Program-made: the position numbers and the translations under genes
Shown here: positions 13,561-14,428 of the stretch, in pieces
Layout: each line of letters opens with the position of its first letter
Position numbering within the stretch: the stretch's first letter is position 1
Source: Prevotella sp.
GTDB taxonomy: Bacteria > Bacteroidota > Bacteroidia > Bacteroidales > Bacteroidaceae
Length of the DNA stretch: 14,428 bases
Direction of reading: 5' to 3'
Assembly (NCBI GenBank): GCA_017541365.1
Contig: JAFXZF010000084.1
Coordinates: forward strand, 1 to 14,428
The notes under the pieces: model-generated
Told to the model about the DNA's origin: nothing
The model's input: the letters and a program-made list of their open reading frames with translations, nothing else
Databases searched by the model: none

Positions 13561-14428
13561 ATTCTTGGCCATATTGCTTCTGATGGTGTGTAATGGTATT
13601 CGTGCGAATACTGTTGCCAAGGAGGGTATGCCTATCATAGCCTACTTCGGGGTGCCTGACTGGCAGACTACGGAGGAAAACTTCCGAGTGTTCAGTGAAT
13701 GTGGCTTTACTGTGAGCCTATACCCCCATTACCCCAATATAGACTTGCTAAGGAAGGCCTGTAGGTATGCAGAGAAACATAGTGTGCAGGTACTGGGCAA
13801 ATGTCCGGAGATGGTGAGTTCGCCTGCCTATGCCGTAAATATCCTAAAACAGGAGAAGGGATTCTTTGGCTATTTCATACAAGATGAGCCCTCTGCTCCC
13901 GACTTACGAAAGAGAGAGAAAGAAATCGTGGCAATAAGGCGCTATGATAATGAGCACCCTTGCTATATAAACCTTCACCCTTACTACCATAAAGAGTGGG
14001 TAGAACCCACACTGAAGGTAAAGACATACAGTGAGTATCTGAAGGTGGCTTCAGCAGCATCTTGTCAGCAAATATCCTTCGACTTCTATCCTGTTACAAC
14101 AGCAGGGATACGTCCTACATGGTATCATAATCTGGAGATGATACGCAAGGAAAGTCTAAAGTCAGGCAAACCTTTCTGGGGATTTGTTCTCTCAATGCCT
14201 CATGATGTTCCTTTTACTCCAAACACCTATTACCCAACCCCCACCATAGCAGCAATGAGGTTGCAGATATACTCCAACCTGGCATACGGAGCACAAGCAA
14301 TACAATACTTTACCTACTGGACACCAGGCAATGAAGAAGGATTTAACTTCCACGATGCCCCCATAAGCAGAGACGGGAAAAAGACAAAGACCTATGCCGT
14401 GGTGCAGCAGATGAACAAGGAACTGAGT
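13547..14428 (+). CDS. Secreted TIM-barrel glycoside hydrolase-like protein (3' truncated by window)
   Basis: An open frame of 294 codons begins at an ATG that overlaps the end of the flippase gene by 14 bp and runs off the window. It starts with a signal peptide (MQYVRFLAILLLMVCNGIRA, cleavage near residue 20). The first strand region reads IIAYFGVPDW (30-39), followed by a FSECGFTVSLYPHYP barrel unit. FGYFIQDEPSAPD (107-119) puts Glu114 in a DEP motif like the acid/base residue of clan GH-A hydrolases. YINLHPYY (140-147), ISFDFYPV (176-183), PFWGFVLSMP (209-218) and GAQAIQYFTYW (248-258) fit later barrel strands. A nucleophile cannot be assigned with confidence, and the family number is unknown. 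Its position as a late gene of a polysaccharide operon suggests that it trims, releases or recycles the polymer made by the same operon (inference). Confidence 0.72.
   Translation, partial: MQYVRFLAILLLMVCNGIRANTVAKEGMPIIAYFGVPDWQTTEENFRVFSECGFTVSLYPHYPNIDLLRKACRYAEKHSVQVLGKCPEMVSSPAYAVNILKQEKGFFGYFIQDEPSAPDLRKREKEIVAIRRYDNEHPCYINLHPYYHKEWVEPTLKVKTYSEYLKVASAASCQQISFDFYPVTTAGIRPTWYHNLEMIRKESLKSGKPFWGFVLSMPHDVPFTPNTYYPTPTIAAMRLQIYSNLAYGAQAIQYFTYWTPGNEEGFNFHDAPISRDGKKTKTYAVVQQMNKELS

Noticed and set aside
1..14428. CRISPR arrays, insertion sequences, integrase or phage genes, tRNA or rRNA genes, toxin-antitoxin pairs
   Set aside because: I looked for regularly spaced repeats, transposase or recombinase motifs, terminal inverted repeats and tRNA-like cloverleaf ends, and saw none. 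No gap between genes exceeds 300 bp.

Overview
The window looks like a chromosomal segment from a Bacteroidales bacterium, most likely Prevotellaceae. The evidence is: an ExbD-TonB-PstS-like gene order, a K+-dependent membrane pyrophosphatase of Bacteroides type, a Wzi/EpsG/Wzx exopolysaccharide block, A-rich leaders rather than strong Shine-Dalgarno sites, and three sites that match the Bacteroidetes sigma-ABfr promoter (TTTG/TTG, 19-bp spacer, TAnnTTTG). Species cannot be fixed from the sequence alone.

Region 1 (1-2583, + strand) is the end of a TonB energy-transduction cluster: exbD, tonB, a hairpin terminator built of degenerate octamers, then a PstS-like lipoprotein whose signal peptide is written over a heptamer repeat. 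Region 2 (2604-5292, - strand) holds two co-oriented genes. One is a small protein resembling the C-terminal domain of Bacteroidetes ribonucleotide reductase. The other is a predicted outer-membrane beta-barrel protein with an N-terminal ComEA-like helix-hairpin-helix module. A consensus promoter lies just upstream of the first and fixes its start. Region 3 (5293-7783) has a divergent promoter region, hppA (membrane pyrophosphatase) and a strong terminator.

Region 4 (7781-14428, + strand, continuing past the window) is a tightly packed operon for a surface or secreted polysaccharide. In order it encodes a Wzi-family outer-membrane protein, a small lipocalin-like lipoprotein, a Wzz-type chain-length regulator, an EpsG-type polymerase, a Wzx-type flippase and a secreted TIM-barrel glycoside hydrolase cut by the window end. 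Together these cover flippase, polymerisation, length control and surface attachment steps. Glycosyltransferases, the initiating phosphotransferase and a Wza-type exporter are not in view and should lie downstream or elsewhere. The operon promoter's -33 box overlaps the T-tract of the hppA terminator.

No CRISPR array, rRNA, tRNA, insertion sequence, phage module or obviously new multi-gene system is visible. The points most worth a second look are the repeat-built terminator and signal peptide, the stand-alone reductase-like domain, the HhH/beta-barrel protein, the PstS-like protein that lacks the usual phosphate-site motif, and the hydrolase fused by overlap to the end of the polysaccharide genes.
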